This document shows, piece by piece, positions 26,400 to 35,478 of a stretch of DNA of 64,000 nucleotides; position 1 is the first letter of the stretch; each line of letters starts with the position of its first letter. The notes below the pieces were generated by a model. The model was given only the letters and a program-made list of their open reading frames with translations. It had not been told where the DNA came from and made no database searches. The translations under genes were made by a program, and so were the position numbers. The DNA is from CAJXYS01 sp913063035. GTDB lineage: Bacteria > Pseudomonadota > Alphaproteobacteria > Rhodobacterales > Rhodobacteraceae. The stretch is taken from the NCBI RefSeq assembly GCF_050586465.1, contig NZ_JBOCEG010000004.1, positions 186,001-250,000 on the forward strand. The letters run 5' to 3'.

Positions 26400-26878
26400 C
26401 CCCGGGCGTCCCGCGCGGCGGCGGCGAAACGATCCTCCAGTTCGAAGGCGTAGTTGCGCGCGCGCCGCTTGAAGCGCCGCTTGAGCGTGCCCTTGGCCAG
26501 CCGCGCCGACTGGATCGCCAGCCGCGCGGCGACCGTGCGCGGCTTGATGTCGAGATCGAGCGCCAGCCGGGTCAGGTCCGGCGCCAGCGCGATGAGGTCC
26601 ACCGAGAACCGTGCCGCGATTCCGTCCGAGGTGGCCGAGAACTGCAGCAGCTCGGGCGGGCTGTAATCCGTCATCTCGATGAGCAGCCGGCGCTGCCGAT
26701 TGCGCAGGACGATCCGCGCCTCCCAGAGCTGGCCCACCGTGGGCCGTTCGAGCCTGTCGAGCCGCAGGACCTCGGCGCCCCGCTGACGCGCCGCCTGCTC
26801 GAAGGCGTCGAAGTCGGACAGCTGCCCGAAGACGAAGTCCGCCGGGGCGCGGATATCCTCCTTGGTGGTGAAGCGCAT
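26393..26878 (-). CDS. SRPBCC family protein
   Basis: A 161-residue protein beginning MRFTTKEDIRAPADFVFGQLSD, the entry of the SRPBCC/polyketide-cyclase-like helix-grip fold, followed by alternating strands and an Arg-rich C-terminal helix (AKGTLKRRFKRRARNYA). No catalytic residues can be assigned; possibly a lipid- or hydrophobic-ligand carrier. It lies between pheA and nudC. Confidence 0.75.
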   Translation of the reverse strand: MRFTTKEDIRAPADFVFGQLSDFDAFEQAARQRGAEVLRLDRLERPTVGQLWEARIVLRNRQRRLLIEMTDYSPPELLQFSATSDGIAARFSVDLIALAPDLTRLALDLDIKPRTVAARLAIQSARLAKGTLKRRFKRRARNYAFELEDRFAAAARDARGQ

Positions 26879-26921
26879 CTGCTCGTGCCCTCGTACTCGT
26901 TACACGCCACGCAGCCTGCGC

Positions 26922-27887
26922 CTAGCCGAGCCGGTCGGCAAGCCAGGCGGACAGGAGGAACTCGGCGATCGCGCCCTTGCGTGGCGGCGCCACACCGGGA
27001 TGGGCGCCGGAGACGGCGTCGAGCGTCTCTTCGCGGGTGAGCCAGAGCGCGTGCTCGATCTCCGTTTCGTCGATGGCGATCTCGGTCGTTTCGGCCCGGC
27101 CGTGGCAGCCGATCATCAGCGACGACGGGTAGGGCCAGGGTTGGCAGGCCAGGTAGTCGACGCGCCCGACCCGGATGGCCGTTTCCTCGGCGACCTCGCG
27201 GCGGACGGCGGCCTCGATCGTCTCGCCGGGCTCCATGAACCCGGCCAGCAGCGAATACATCCGTTCCGGCCAGTGCGGGGACCGGCCGAGCAGCACCGAA
27301 TTGCCCCGGGTGATCAGCATGATGACCACGGGATCGGTCCGCGGGAAATGATGGCCGCCGCAGGCCGGGCAGACCCGTTGCCAGCCGGACTGCGCGCTTT
27401 CGGATTCCGCCCCGCAGCGCGAACAGAACCGGTGCGAGCGATGCCAGGCGAAAAGCCCGCGCGATGTCGCGGCGAGTTCCGCGTCCTCGGCCGACAGCCG
27501 CGTCATCGCCCCGCGCAGTTCCGCGAAGGTCCAGTCACGCGGCAGCGCGGGGTGGTGCTGTTCGGTCGGGTCGAAAAACGCGCGCAGCTGATCCTCGTCG
27601 GCGTCGGCCGGTTCCCAGCGCGAGATGTCGAAAGCGAAACGCGCTTGCCCGGCCGCGTCACGGCCGAGAAAGACCGGGGCGTCGCCGGCCTCGGCGAAGA
27701 CCGGGTGATCGGGCGCCAGCCAGCCGAGCGCGGCATTCTCGGCACCCGCGATCAGCGGCTTTCCACGCCAGAGCGCCAGCGCCAGCGTGCCCGGAGCCGC
27801 CAGCAGATCCGCCGCCGCGCCGCCGCGCAGATGGCCCGCCCTGTCGAACCCGGCGCCGCCGAAGGTCACCTCTTCCGATATTCGCAT
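26922..27887 (-). CDS. nudC: NAD(H)/NAD-RNA pyrophosphatase NudC
   Basis: About 321 residues. A zinc ribbon (CSRCG and CPACG, about 170-190) is followed by the Nudix box GFMEPGETIEAAVRREVAEE with its REVAEE metal ligands, and by CQPWPYPSS, the SQPWPFPxS hallmark that separates NudC from other Nudix enzymes. It hydrolyses NADH and removes NAD caps from RNA. ATG at 27887 follows AGGAGG; the longer open frame is not coding. Confidence 0.93.
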   Translation of the reverse strand: MRISEEVTFGGAGFDRAGHLRGGAAADLLAAPGTLALALWRGKPLIAGAENAALGWLAPDHPVFAEAGDAPVFLGRDAAGQARFAFDISRWEPADADEDQLRAFFDPTEQHHPALPRDWTFAELRGAMTRLSAEDAELAATSRGLFAWHRSHRFCSRCGAESESAQSGWQRVCPACGGHHFPRTDPVVIMLITRGNSVLLGRSPHWPERMYSLLAGFMEPGETIEAAVRREVAEETAIRVGRVDYLACQPWPYPSSLMIGCHGRAETTEIAIDETEIEHALWLTREETLDAVSGAHPGVAPPRKGAIAEFLLSAWLADRLG

Positions 27888-28025
27888 CCCGCGCCCTCCT
27901 GTCGCTTGCTTAAGCCGGGCCGCCCCCGGGCGCAATCACCGGCCCGGCACGGACGGGGCCGGTCTCGAGGTCCCGCGAGGCTGACGTCACGTCCGTTCCA
28001 AATCCGCATGACGTATGCGGTGCCG

Positions 28026-29984
28026 ATGGATAACTTTTTCGGAACAATCCGGCGAATCAGCCGTCGCGGCCTCTGCGCCGGGATGACGGCGGAGGTCAGC
28101 GTCATCGGACGTCACCCTTTCACGGCACGCGCGGCGGCAGACCAGGCGCATCTTCGCGTCATGGCGACCACGGATCTTCATGCGCATGTCTGTCCCTATG
28201 ACTACTGCGCGGACAGGCCCGTCGATACGGCGGGCCTTGCCCGGACGGCGACCCATGTCCGCAACCTGCGCGCGGCGGCGCCGAATGCGGTGTTGCTCGA
28301 CAACGGGGATTTTCTTCAGGGCACGGCGCTGGGCGACTACGCCGCCGAGGTGCGGGCGGTCACGGACGCGGCACCGCACCCGGTCGTCGCGGCCATGAAC
28401 GCGCTCGGCGTAGATGCGGCAACGCTGGGCAATCACGATTTGAACTACGGGCTCGGTTTCCTGCAGGACGCGCTGGCCGGGGCCGGGTTCCCGGTCGTGA
28501 CCGCGAACCTCGCCGGGATCCCGGGCGTGCGGCCCTATGTTCTTCTGGACCGGATGCTGACCGACGGGGCCGGGCAGACCCACCCGATCCGGATCGGGGT
28601 CATCGGGTTCGTGCCGCCGCAGGTCGTGAAATGGGATCGACGGCATCTCGAGGGGCGGGTCACGGTCCGCGACATCGTCGACACGGCGCGGGCACGGGTG
28701 CCCGAGATGAAAGCGCGCGGCGCGGATATCGTGATCGCGCTCTGCCACGCGGGTATAGGCGCGGACGCCCATGCCGCGGGGATGGAAAACGCCGCCGTGC
28801 CCCTGGCGGCCGTCCCGGGTATCGATGCGCTTGTCGCCGGCCACCAGCATTTGCGCTTTCCCGGACCGGATTTTCAGCCCACCGGCCGGGTGGATCCCGC
28901 GCGCGGCACCCTGCATGGCAAGCCGGCCGTGATGGCCGGCAGCGCGGGCAGCGATCTCGGTGTGATCGAGTTGATGCTGGCACGCCGCGGGGCGGGCTGG
29001 GCGGTCGTGGGTCACGACGCGGTGCTCCGCCCGATCGCGAAGACCGGCGCCGCCGCCCGGCCGGTGCCGCAGGTCGAGAGCGACCCGGCCGTCATGGCGG
29101 CCGTCGCCCGGGATCACGCGGCAACGCTGGCCCATGTCCGCCGCCCGGTGGGCCGCACGACCGTGCCGCTGCACAGCTACTTCGCGCTGCTGGCCGATGC
29201 GCCGGCGGTCCAGCTCGTCGCCGAGGCGCAGCGCGCCTTCGTCGCCCGCGCGCTGAGGGGCACGGCCCATGAGGACCTGCCGATCCTGTCGGCGGCCTCG
29301 CCCGGCAAGGCCGGCGGGCGTGGCGGGCCCGATCACTATACCCATGTGCCCGCCGGGCAGATCGCCCGCCGTCACGTTGCCGATCTTTATCCCTTCCCGA
29401 ACACGGTGCGGGCCGTGCGCGTGACCGGTGCGGGCATCGCGGCCTGGCTCGAACGCGCGGCCGGGGTGTTCAACCGCGTCCTGCCGGGGACGGCCGACGC
29501 GCAACTGCTCGCCCCGGATGCGCCGTCCTACAATTTCGACGTGATCCACGGCCTGCGCTACAGGATCGATCTGTCGCAGCCCGCGAGATACGACCATGAC
29601 GGGGTGCTGGTGAACCCGGCGGCGTCCAGGATCGCCGATCTGTCCTTCGGCGGCGTGCCGGTGGATCCCCGGCAGGCCTTCATCGTCGCCACCAACAGCT
29701 ATCGCGCCGGCGGCGGGGGCAACTTCCCGGGCCTCGCCGACGCCGAGGTGATCCTCGCGGCACCGGAGACCAACCGCGACATCCTCCAGCGTTTCATCGC
29801 CGGGCAGGCCAGCATCGCGCCGGTGGCCACGGGAGCATGGGGCTTCGTGCCGATGCCGGGGACGACGGTTCTGTTCGACAGCGGGCCCGGCGCGGGCGCC
29901 TATCTCGACGATCTTGGCGCGGTGCGGATTGCGCCTGCAGGGACCACGCCCGCGGGCTTCGCACGGTTTCGCGTCACCCTGTGA
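28026..29984 (+). CDS. 2',3'-cyclic-nucleotide phosphodiesterase / 5'-nucleotidase family protein (CpdB-like)
   Basis: About 652 residues. Metallophosphatase domain with TTDLHAHV, NGDFLQG, GNHDLNYG, LCHAGIG and GHQHL metal and catalytic motifs; C-terminal 5'-nucleotidase substrate domain (about 385-600) with YPFPNTVRAV and SYNFDVIHGL. The family recycles extracellular nucleotides. Start uncertain: ATGs at 28008, 28026 and 28083 are possible, none with a clear ribosome site. No convincing hydrophobic signal peptide precedes the first domain, unusual for this periplasmic family. The long open frame upstream of 28008 is antisense to nudC and is not coding. Confidence 0.85.
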   Translation: MDNFFGTIRRISRRGLCAGMTAEVSVIGRHPFTARAAADQAHLRVMATTDLHAHVCPYDYCADRPVDTAGLARTATHVRNLRAAAPNAVLLDNGDFLQGTALGDYAAEVRAVTDAAPHPVVAAMNALGVDAATLGNHDLNYGLGFLQDALAGAGFPVVTANLAGIPGVRPYVLLDRMLTDGAGQTHPIRIGVIGFVPPQVVKWDRRHLEGRVTVRDIVDTARARVPEMKARGADIVIALCHAGIGADAHAAGMENAAVPLAAVPGIDALVAGHQHLRFPGPDFQPTGRVDPARGTLHGKPAVMAGSAGSDLGVIELMLARRGAGWAVVGHDAVLRPIAKTGAAARPVPQVESDPAVMAAVARDHAATLAHVRRPVGRTTVPLHSYFALLADAPAVQLVAEAQRAFVARALRGTAHEDLPILSAASPGKAGGRGGPDHYTHVPAGQIARRHVADLYPFPNTVRAVRVTGAGIAAWLERAAGVFNRVLPGTADAQLLAPDAPSYNFDVIHGLRYRIDLSQPARYDHDGVLVNPAASRIADLSFGGVPVDPRQAFIVATNSYRAGGGGNFPGLADAEVILAAPETNRDILQRFIAGQASIAPVATGAWGFVPMPGTTVLFDSGPGAGAYLDDLGAVRIAPAGTTPAGFARFRVTL

Positions 29985-30037
29985 CCTTGGTGCCGCGCGG
30001 CTTGCGAATCCGCCGATGCGCCCTTATATCGGCGGGC

Positions 30038-30131
30038 GAGAGGTTGGCGCGGGCGGACGCCTCGCCAACCCGGTCAGGTCCGGAAGGAAGCAGCCGTAAC
30101 GAGTCCCGTTCGGGTCGCTGTCCAACCTCTC
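30038..30131 (+). ncRNA. ffs: Signal recognition particle 4.5S RNA
   Basis: The apical loop consensus GGTCAGGTCCGGAAGGAAGC begins at about 30072 and continues CAGCCGTAAC, the SRP Alu-less domain IV that binds Ffh. The ends pair as GAGAGGTTGG (30038-30047) with CCAACCTCTC (30122-30131), giving a hairpin RNA of about 94 nt. It lies directly upstream of dnaX, its usual place in Rhodobacterales. Confidence 0.93.
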
Positions 30132-30240
30132 ACCCTTTCCCAGCAGGCGCGTCACCGGCCCGTCGCAGGCGTTACGCATGGGCGGTGGACGGCGCGAGGC
30201 CCCGGGCTTAAGTTCAAACCGTCTCGAATCCGGAGCCTTC

Positions 30241-32013
30241 ATGCAGGACGCGCCCGACAGCGGTTATCAGGTTCTCGCCCGCAAGTACCGCCCGGCGACC
30301 TTTGCCGACCTGGTCGGCCAGGACGCGATGGTGCGCACGCTCAAGAACGCGTTCGCGGCCGACCGGATCGCCCATGCCTTCATCATGACCGGCGTGCGCG
30401 GGGTCGGGAAGACCACCACGGCGCGGATCATCGCCAAGGGGCTGAACTGCACCGGGGCGGATGGCAGCGGCGGGCCCACGACCGATCCCTGCGGCCAGTG
30501 CGAGCATTGCCGCGCCATCTCCGAGGGGCGCCACGTCGACGTGATGGAAATGGACGCGGCGTCCAATACCTCGGTCAACGACATCCGCGAGATCATCGAC
30601 AGCGTGCATTACCGTGCGGCCTCGGCGCGCTACAAGATCTACATCATCGACGAGGTTCACATGCTGTCGAACAGCGCGTTCAACGCGCTGCTGAAGACGC
30701 TCGAGGAGCCGCCGGAACATGTGAAGTTCATCTTCGCCACAACCGAGATCCGCAAGGTGCCGGTCACGGTGCTGAGCCGCTGCCAGCGGTTCGACCTGCG
30801 CCGGATAGAGCCGGAGGTGATGATCGCCCATCTGGACTCCATCGCCGCCAAGGAAAACGCCGAGATCGCCGGGGACGCGCTGGCGCTGATCACCCGCGCG
30901 GCCGAGGGGTCGGTGCGCGACGCCATGAGCCTGATGGACCAGGCGATCAGCCACGGCGCCGGCGAGACCACCGCCGAACAGGTTCGCGCGATGCTGGGGC
31001 TGGCGGACCGGGGCCGGGTTCTGGACCTGTTCGACGCGATCATGAAGGGCGACGCGTCCGGCGCGCTGTCCGAGTTGTCGGCGCAATATGCGGACGGTGC
31101 CGATCCGCAGGCGGTGCTCCGCGACCTCGCGGAGATCGCCCACTGGCTGAGCGTCGTGAAGATCACCCCCGACTCGCTCGAGGATCCCACGATAGGGCCC
31201 GAGGAACGCGCGCGCGGCAGGGCCATGGCCGAGGCGCTGCCGATGCGGGCGCTGACGCGCACCTGGCAGATGCTTCTGAAGGCGCTGGAGGAACTGGCCC
31301 AGGCGCCCAACGCCATGATGGCCGCCGAGATGGCGGTCATTCGCCTGACCCATGTGGCCGAACTGCCGAGCCCCGAGGATCTCGTGCGCAAGCTGCAGGA
31401 CACCCCGCCACCCCCGGGGCCGGCGGGGGGCGGTGGCGGCGCGCCCGCCGGTGGCCCGGTCGCCGGCGGGGCCGCGCCGGTGGCCCGGGGCGGCGGTGGC
31501 GCCGGGGCGCCGCGCGCGCAGGGTGGTCACGGGGCAGCGGCGACGGCCCGCGCGGTCGCGCCGCAGGACGCGCTGGCCCGCTACCACGATTTCGAGCAGG
31601 TGGTGGACCTGGTCCGGAGCCAGCGCGACGTCAAGCTCCTGGTCGAAGTCGAGACCGGGCTCCGGCTGGTGAAATACAGCCCGGGCCGGATCGAGTTCGC
31701 CCCGACCCCCGACGCGCCGACCGACCTGGCGGCGCGGCTCGCGCAGCGGCTGCAGCACTGGACCGGTGCTCGCTGGGCCGTGACCGTGGTGAATGCCGAG
31801 GGGGCACCGACCATCGCCGAGACCCGCGATGCGGCGCGCGACGATCTGCACGCCCAGGTCAGGACCCACCCGCTGGTCGCCGCGGCGCTGGCGGCCTTCC
31901 CGGGGGCCGAGATCCGCGACGTCCGCCTGCCGGAGGCCGGGGCCGAGGCCGAGACCGGCGTCACCGAGGCGCCCGAGGAGCCGGACGACGACTGGGACCC
32001 GTTCGAGGAATAG
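30241..32013 (+). CDS. dnaX: DNA polymerase III subunits gamma/tau
   Basis: A 590-residue clamp-loader ATPase. Walker A GVRGVGKTT (51-59), zinc-binding cysteines in CGQCEHC, Walker B IYIIDEVHML, and the SRC sensor region TVLSRCQRF. A Gly/Pro/Ala linker (about 390-440) separates the ATPase from the C-terminal tau domain, which is near full length. No A6-type slippery heptamer was seen, so a gamma form by frameshift is not evident. ATG at 30241 rather than 30178, because homology begins there. Confidence 0.95.
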   Translation: MQDAPDSGYQVLARKYRPATFADLVGQDAMVRTLKNAFAADRIAHAFIMTGVRGVGKTTTARIIAKGLNCTGADGSGGPTTDPCGQCEHCRAISEGRHVDVMEMDAASNTSVNDIREIIDSVHYRAASARYKIYIIDEVHMLSNSAFNALLKTLEEPPEHVKFIFATTEIRKVPVTVLSRCQRFDLRRIEPEVMIAHLDSIAAKENAEIAGDALALITRAAEGSVRDAMSLMDQAISHGAGETTAEQVRAMLGLADRGRVLDLFDAIMKGDASGALSELSAQYADGADPQAVLRDLAEIAHWLSVVKITPDSLEDPTIGPEERARGRAMAEALPMRALTRTWQMLLKALEELAQAPNAMMAAEMAVIRLTHVAELPSPEDLVRKLQDTPPPPGPAGGGGGAPAGGPVAGGAAPVARGGGGAGAPRAQGGHGAAATARAVAPQDALARYHDFEQVVDLVRSQRDVKLLVEVETGLRLVKYSPGRIEFAPTPDAPTDLAARLAQRLQHWTGARWAVTVVNAEGAPTIAETRDAARDDLHAQVRTHPLVAAALAAFPGAEIRDVRLPEAGAEAETGVTEAPEEPDDDWDPFEE

Positions 32014-32087
32014 GGCGGGCGGCACAGACTTGTGCGAACGCCCCGGCGGACGTATCTACCATCAGGACCCCGACAGAGGAGAGCGAG

Positions 32088-32432
32088 ATGTTCAAGGGAC
32101 TGGGCCAGCTCGGCGACATGGCCAAGGTGATGCAGCAGGCGCAGGAGATGCAGTCGCGCATGGCCGAGGTGCAGGAAAGCCTGGATCGCATCGAGGTCAC
32201 GGGCGAATCCGGCACCGGCCTGGTCAAGGCGACCGCCACGGCCAAGGGCGAGCTGAAGGCGCTCGACATCGATCCGTCGATCTTCAGCCCCGACGACAAG
32301 GAAGTGGTGGAGGACCTGATCCTCGCCGCGGTGAAGGACGCGCAGGCCAAGGCCGCCGAACGCAGCCAGCAGGAAATGGCCAAGGTCACCGAGGGCCTGA
32401 ACCTGCCCGAGGGCATGAAACTGCCGTTCTGA
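32088..32432 (+). CDS. YbaB/EbfC nucleoid-associated protein
   Basis: A 114-residue DNA-binding protein: GLGQLGDMAKVMQQAQEMQSRM opens the tweezer-like dimer, and the central beta-sheet GLVKATATAKGELKALDID is family-typical. It sits between dnaX and recR, the near-universal arrangement. ATG follows GAGGAGAGCGAG. Confidence 0.93.
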   Translation: MFKGLGQLGDMAKVMQQAQEMQSRMAEVQESLDRIEVTGESGTGLVKATATAKGELKALDIDPSIFSPDDKEVVEDLILAAVKDAQAKAAERSQQEMAKVTEGLNLPEGMKLPF

Positions 32433-32466
32433 TCCCCGCGCGGGATCGGACCGGCAGGGGGCGCGC

Positions 32467-33066
32467 ATGGGCGACGACACCACCGAGATCGAGGCGCTGA
32501 TCGAGCTGATGGCCCGGCTGCCGGGGCTCGGGCCCCGCTCGGCGCGGCGCGCTGTGCTGCACATGATCAAGAAGCGCGGCCTGTTGATGGGCCCGCTGGC
32601 CGAGGCGATGGCCGATGTCGCCGCCCATGCCCGCGAGTGCAGCGTCTGCGGCAATGTGGGCACGGACGATATCTGCGGTGTCTGTCGCGCCGAGAACCGC
32701 GCCAACGGCCAGATCTGCGTGGTCGAGGACGTGGCCGATCTCTGGGCGATGGAACGGGGCGGCGTCTTCGGCGGCCGTTACCACGTGCTGGGCGGCGTGC
32801 TCTCGGCGCTCGATGCGGTGGGCCCCGAGGATCTGCGCATCCCGCGCCTGCTGGAACGTGTCGCCGAGGAAAGGGTCGAGGAGATCATCCTCGCGCTCAA
32901 TGCGACCGTCGATGGCCAGACCACCGCGCATTACATCGCGGACCGGCTCGAGGGCACGGGCGTGACGGTCACCTCTCTCGCCCAGGGCGTGCCGGTGGGC
33001 GGCGAGCTTGACTATCTCGACGACGGCACGATCTCGGCCGCGCTCAAGGCGCGCAAGAGCTTCTGA
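32467..33066 (+). CDS. recR: Recombination mediator RecR
   Basis: A 199-residue protein: N-terminal helix-hairpin-helix (LMARLPGLGPRSARRAVLH), zinc finger CSVCGNVGTDDICGVC, Toprim domain starting ICVVEDVADLWAMERGG and a Walker-like C-terminus. With RecF/RecO it loads RecA at gaps. Third gene of the dnaX-ybaB-recR operon, 34 bp after ybaB. Confidence 0.96.
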   Translation: MGDDTTEIEALIELMARLPGLGPRSARRAVLHMIKKRGLLMGPLAEAMADVAAHARECSVCGNVGTDDICGVCRAENRANGQICVVEDVADLWAMERGGVFGGRYHVLGGVLSALDAVGPEDLRIPRLLERVAEERVEEIILALNATVDGQTTAHYIADRLEGTGVTVTSLAQGVPVGGELDYLDDGTISAALKARKSF

Positions 33067-33069
33067 CGG

Positions 33070-33462
33070 TCAGTTCGCGGGATAGGCCGCGCGGCAGCGC
33101 CGGATCTCGGCTGCCGCCGCGGCGGCGAGATCCCGGCGTTTCTCTTCCAGGTCGGCAAGCTTGCGCCGCTCGGCCTGCATGTCGATCGCGACGGGCTTCT
33201 CGCGCAGCCGGAAGTCGGTCTGCCGGCACCAGACCAGCCCGGAACCGTCCTCGTCGACATCGCCGCGCGCGCACCAGGTGAAGTAACTGTAGGGCACGCG
33301 TTCCTCCTCGATCGCGTAGCCGCGCGCGATGTTGGCCTCGGTCTCGGCGATCAGCCCCTCGACCGTGCGCAACTCGCGCGTGGCCTGGGTGACGCATCGC
33401 TCCAGTGGCGTGGCACAGGCGGCCAGCACCAGCAGCAGGGACAGCAGGGCGAAACGGGTCAT
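33070..33462 (-). CDS. Putative lipoprotein
   Basis: A 130-residue protein with a signal sequence and lipobox (LLSLLLVLAACATPL, acylated Cys about residue 16). The mature part has four further cysteines and a coiled-coil-like basic/acidic helix (MQAERRKLADLEEKRRDLAAAAAAEIRRC). No family recognised. It is convergent with recR, the stops lying 3 bp apart. Confidence 0.7.
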   Translation of the reverse strand: MTRFALLSLLLVLAACATPLERCVTQATRELRTVEGLIAETEANIARGYAIEEERVPYSYFTWCARGDVDEDGSGLVWCRQTDFRLREKPVAIDMQAERRKLADLEEKRRDLAAAAAAEIRRCRAAYPAN

Positions 33463-33505
33463 AGGGCACCTCCGCGCCGAGCATAGCAGGATTCGCCCTG
33501 CCCGA

Positions 33506-34450
33506 TCATGTCTTCGCGGCCCGGGCGAGCTGCGCCTCGCGCCGCGCGATGTAGAGCGTGGCCGCCACGATCACCGCCGCACCGGCCAGGGTCGGCCCGT
33601 CCGGGACCTCGCCCCAGAAGACGTAGCCGGCCACCCCGAGCAAGACGAGCCTGAGATAGGTGATCGGGGCCAGGACCGCCGCCTCGGCGTATCGGTAGGC
33701 CAGCAGATCCGCGACACCGCGCCCGAAGGCGGTGACCACCAGCACCGCGGCGACGGCCCAGCCGAAACCGCTCGTGGGCAGGCCCAGCACCGGCCAGGCC
33801 AGCGGCAGCGACACGATCACCGTCACCACGACGGACGAGAAATAGGCCGCGAGCCAGCCATCCGCCTTGACCAGTCCCCGCGACATGGTCAGCGCCACCG
33901 CGAAACAGGCCGAGGACGCGAGCCCGGCCAGCATGGCGGGATGAAAGACGCCGAAGCCGGGCCGAAGGATGATGACCGCGCCCAGGAAACCCGCGGCCAC
34001 GGCCGCGACCCGGCGCGGCCCGACGCGTTCGCCTTGGAAGATGCCGGCCAGAACGGTGGCGAAGATCGGCGCGGTGAAGAACAGCACGCTCGCCGTGGCG
34101 ATCGGGATGCTCGCCAGCGTGTAGAAGCCGAAATGGGTGGCAAACCCGATCATCGCGCCGCGGATCAGGTGCAGCCAGGGCCGCGAAAGCCCCATCTGCC
34201 GGCGCAGCGGCGTGTTCGGGATCAGGGGCATGCCCACCAGCACCGCCAGCACCGCCGCGCGAAACAGGACGATCATGCGGCTGTCCATGTCGCCGGCCAG
34301 GGCCCGGACCGACAGCGACATCGCGCTGGCCATCACCACCGAGAACAGGATCCAGAGTATGCCGCGCAGGTTCTCGTGCCCGTGCCGGTCGGCGGCGGGC
34401 ACCGGGCCCGCGGGTGGGCCGGAGGGGGTCGGGACGGGGTGGGTCGCCAT
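33506..34450 (-). CDS. EamA/DMT family transporter
   Basis: A 314-residue protein with about ten membrane helices in two EamA repeats (starting near ILWILFSVVMASAMSLSVRA and near GLASSACFAVALTMSRGLV). Drug/metabolite superfamily exporters move amino acids, nucleotides or small metabolites; the substrate is not identifiable. Divergent from hemF. Confidence 0.85.
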   Translation of the reverse strand: MATHPVPTPSGPPAGPVPAADRHGHENLRGILWILFSVVMASAMSLSVRALAGDMDSRMIVLFRAAVLAVLVGMPLIPNTPLRRQMGLSRPWLHLIRGAMIGFATHFGFYTLASIPIATASVLFFTAPIFATVLAGIFQGERVGPRRVAAVAAGFLGAVIILRPGFGVFHPAMLAGLASSACFAVALTMSRGLVKADGWLAAYFSSVVVTVIVSLPLAWPVLGLPTSGFGWAVAAVLVVTAFGRGVADLLAYRYAEAAVLAPITYLRLVLLGVAGYVFWGEVPDGPTLAGAAVIVAATLYIARREAQLARAAKT

Positions 34451-34566
34451 ATCCCCTGCTTCCGCCGAAGCGCCCGCGCCGTCAAGTGCCTATGCGATCA
34501 CGCAGGTGCTGGCGGGCGCGCCGCCGGTCTGCTACTCGGAAGATCGGCCGAGAGACGGAGACGCCC

Positions 34567-35460
34567 ATGACCGACGAGAATTTCGACGACCGCAAGGCCC
34601 GCGCCAGCGCCTGGTTCAGGACGCTTCGCGACGACATCGTCGCCGCCTTCGAGCGTCTGGAGGATACCCAGGCGACCGGACCCTTCGCCCAGGCGCCGGC
34701 CGGCCGCTTCGAGGTGACCGAGACGACCCGCACCTCCGACGACGGATCGGATGCAGGCGGCGGGCTGATGAGCGTGATGCGCGGCGGGCGGGTCTTCGAA
34801 AAGGTCGGCGTCAACGTCTCGACCGTCTACGGAACCCTGGGCGAGAAGGCGCAGGCGGCCATGGCGGCGCGCGGCGTGCCCGGCATGGAAAGCGATCCGC
34901 GTTTCTGGGCCAGCGGCATCAGCCTGGTGGCCCACATGCAGAACCCGCACACGCCGGCGGTGCACATGAACACGCGCATGTTCTGGACGCCCGGCGCGTG
35001 GTGGTTCGGCGGCGGCTCGGATCTCAACCCGTGCATCGAGTATGCCGAGGATACCGCCGCCTTTCACGCCGTGCTCAAGGCGCACTGCGACCGCCATCAC
35101 CCGGAATACTATCCGCGCTTCAAGGCCTGGGCGGACGAGTATTTCTTCATCAGGCACCGCAAGCGTGCCCGGGGCGTCGGCGGCATCTTCTTCGACGATC
35201 TGAACACCGGCGACTGGGAGGCCGATTTCGCCTTCACCCAGGAGGCCGGCCGCGCCTTCCTGCCGGCCTTCCTGCCGATCACCGAGAAACGGCGCGACAC
35301 CTCCTGGAACGCGGCGGAGCGCGAGGCGCAACTCGCCTACCGTGGGCTCTATGCCGAGTACAACCTCGTCTACGACCGGGGCACCAAGTTCGGTCTGGAG
35401 ACCGGACATGACCCCGATGCCGTGCTGATGAGCCTGCCGCCGATCGCGAAGTGGCCGTGA
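34567..35460 (+). CDS. hemF: Oxygen-dependent coproporphyrinogen III oxidase
   Basis: A 297-residue cytoplasmic enzyme decarboxylating coproporphyrinogen III with O2. Family blocks GVNVSTVYG, NPHTPAVHMNTRMF, WWFGGGSDLNP (with the catalytic Asp/His region), RGVGGIFFDD and LVYDRGTKFGL are all present. It is the aerobic alternative to HemN. It opens a heme block with hemE and hemC. Confidence 0.97.
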   Translation: MTDENFDDRKARASAWFRTLRDDIVAAFERLEDTQATGPFAQAPAGRFEVTETTRTSDDGSDAGGGLMSVMRGGRVFEKVGVNVSTVYGTLGEKAQAAMAARGVPGMESDPRFWASGISLVAHMQNPHTPAVHMNTRMFWTPGAWWFGGGSDLNPCIEYAEDTAAFHAVLKAHCDRHHPEYYPRFKAWADEYFFIRHRKRARGVGGIFFDDLNTGDWEADFAFTQEAGRAFLPAFLPITEKRRDTSWNAAEREAQLAYRGLYAEYNLVYDRGTKFGLETGHDPDAVLMSLPPIAKWP

Positions 35461-35478
35461 CAAGGGTTTCGCGGCGGC

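Noticed and set aside
26862..28007. Long N-terminal extension of the nucleotidase frame
   Set aside because: It lies antisense to nudC, whose Nudix and zinc motifs are intact; the family homology begins only after 28008.
31400..31560. GC-rich simple repeat near 31.4 kb
   Set aside because: It encodes the Gly/Pro/Ala linker of DnaX and is in frame; no separate element.
30241..32013. Programmed frameshift in dnaX giving gamma
   Set aside because: No A-rich slippery heptamer with downstream stem was seen near the Gly/Pro linker.
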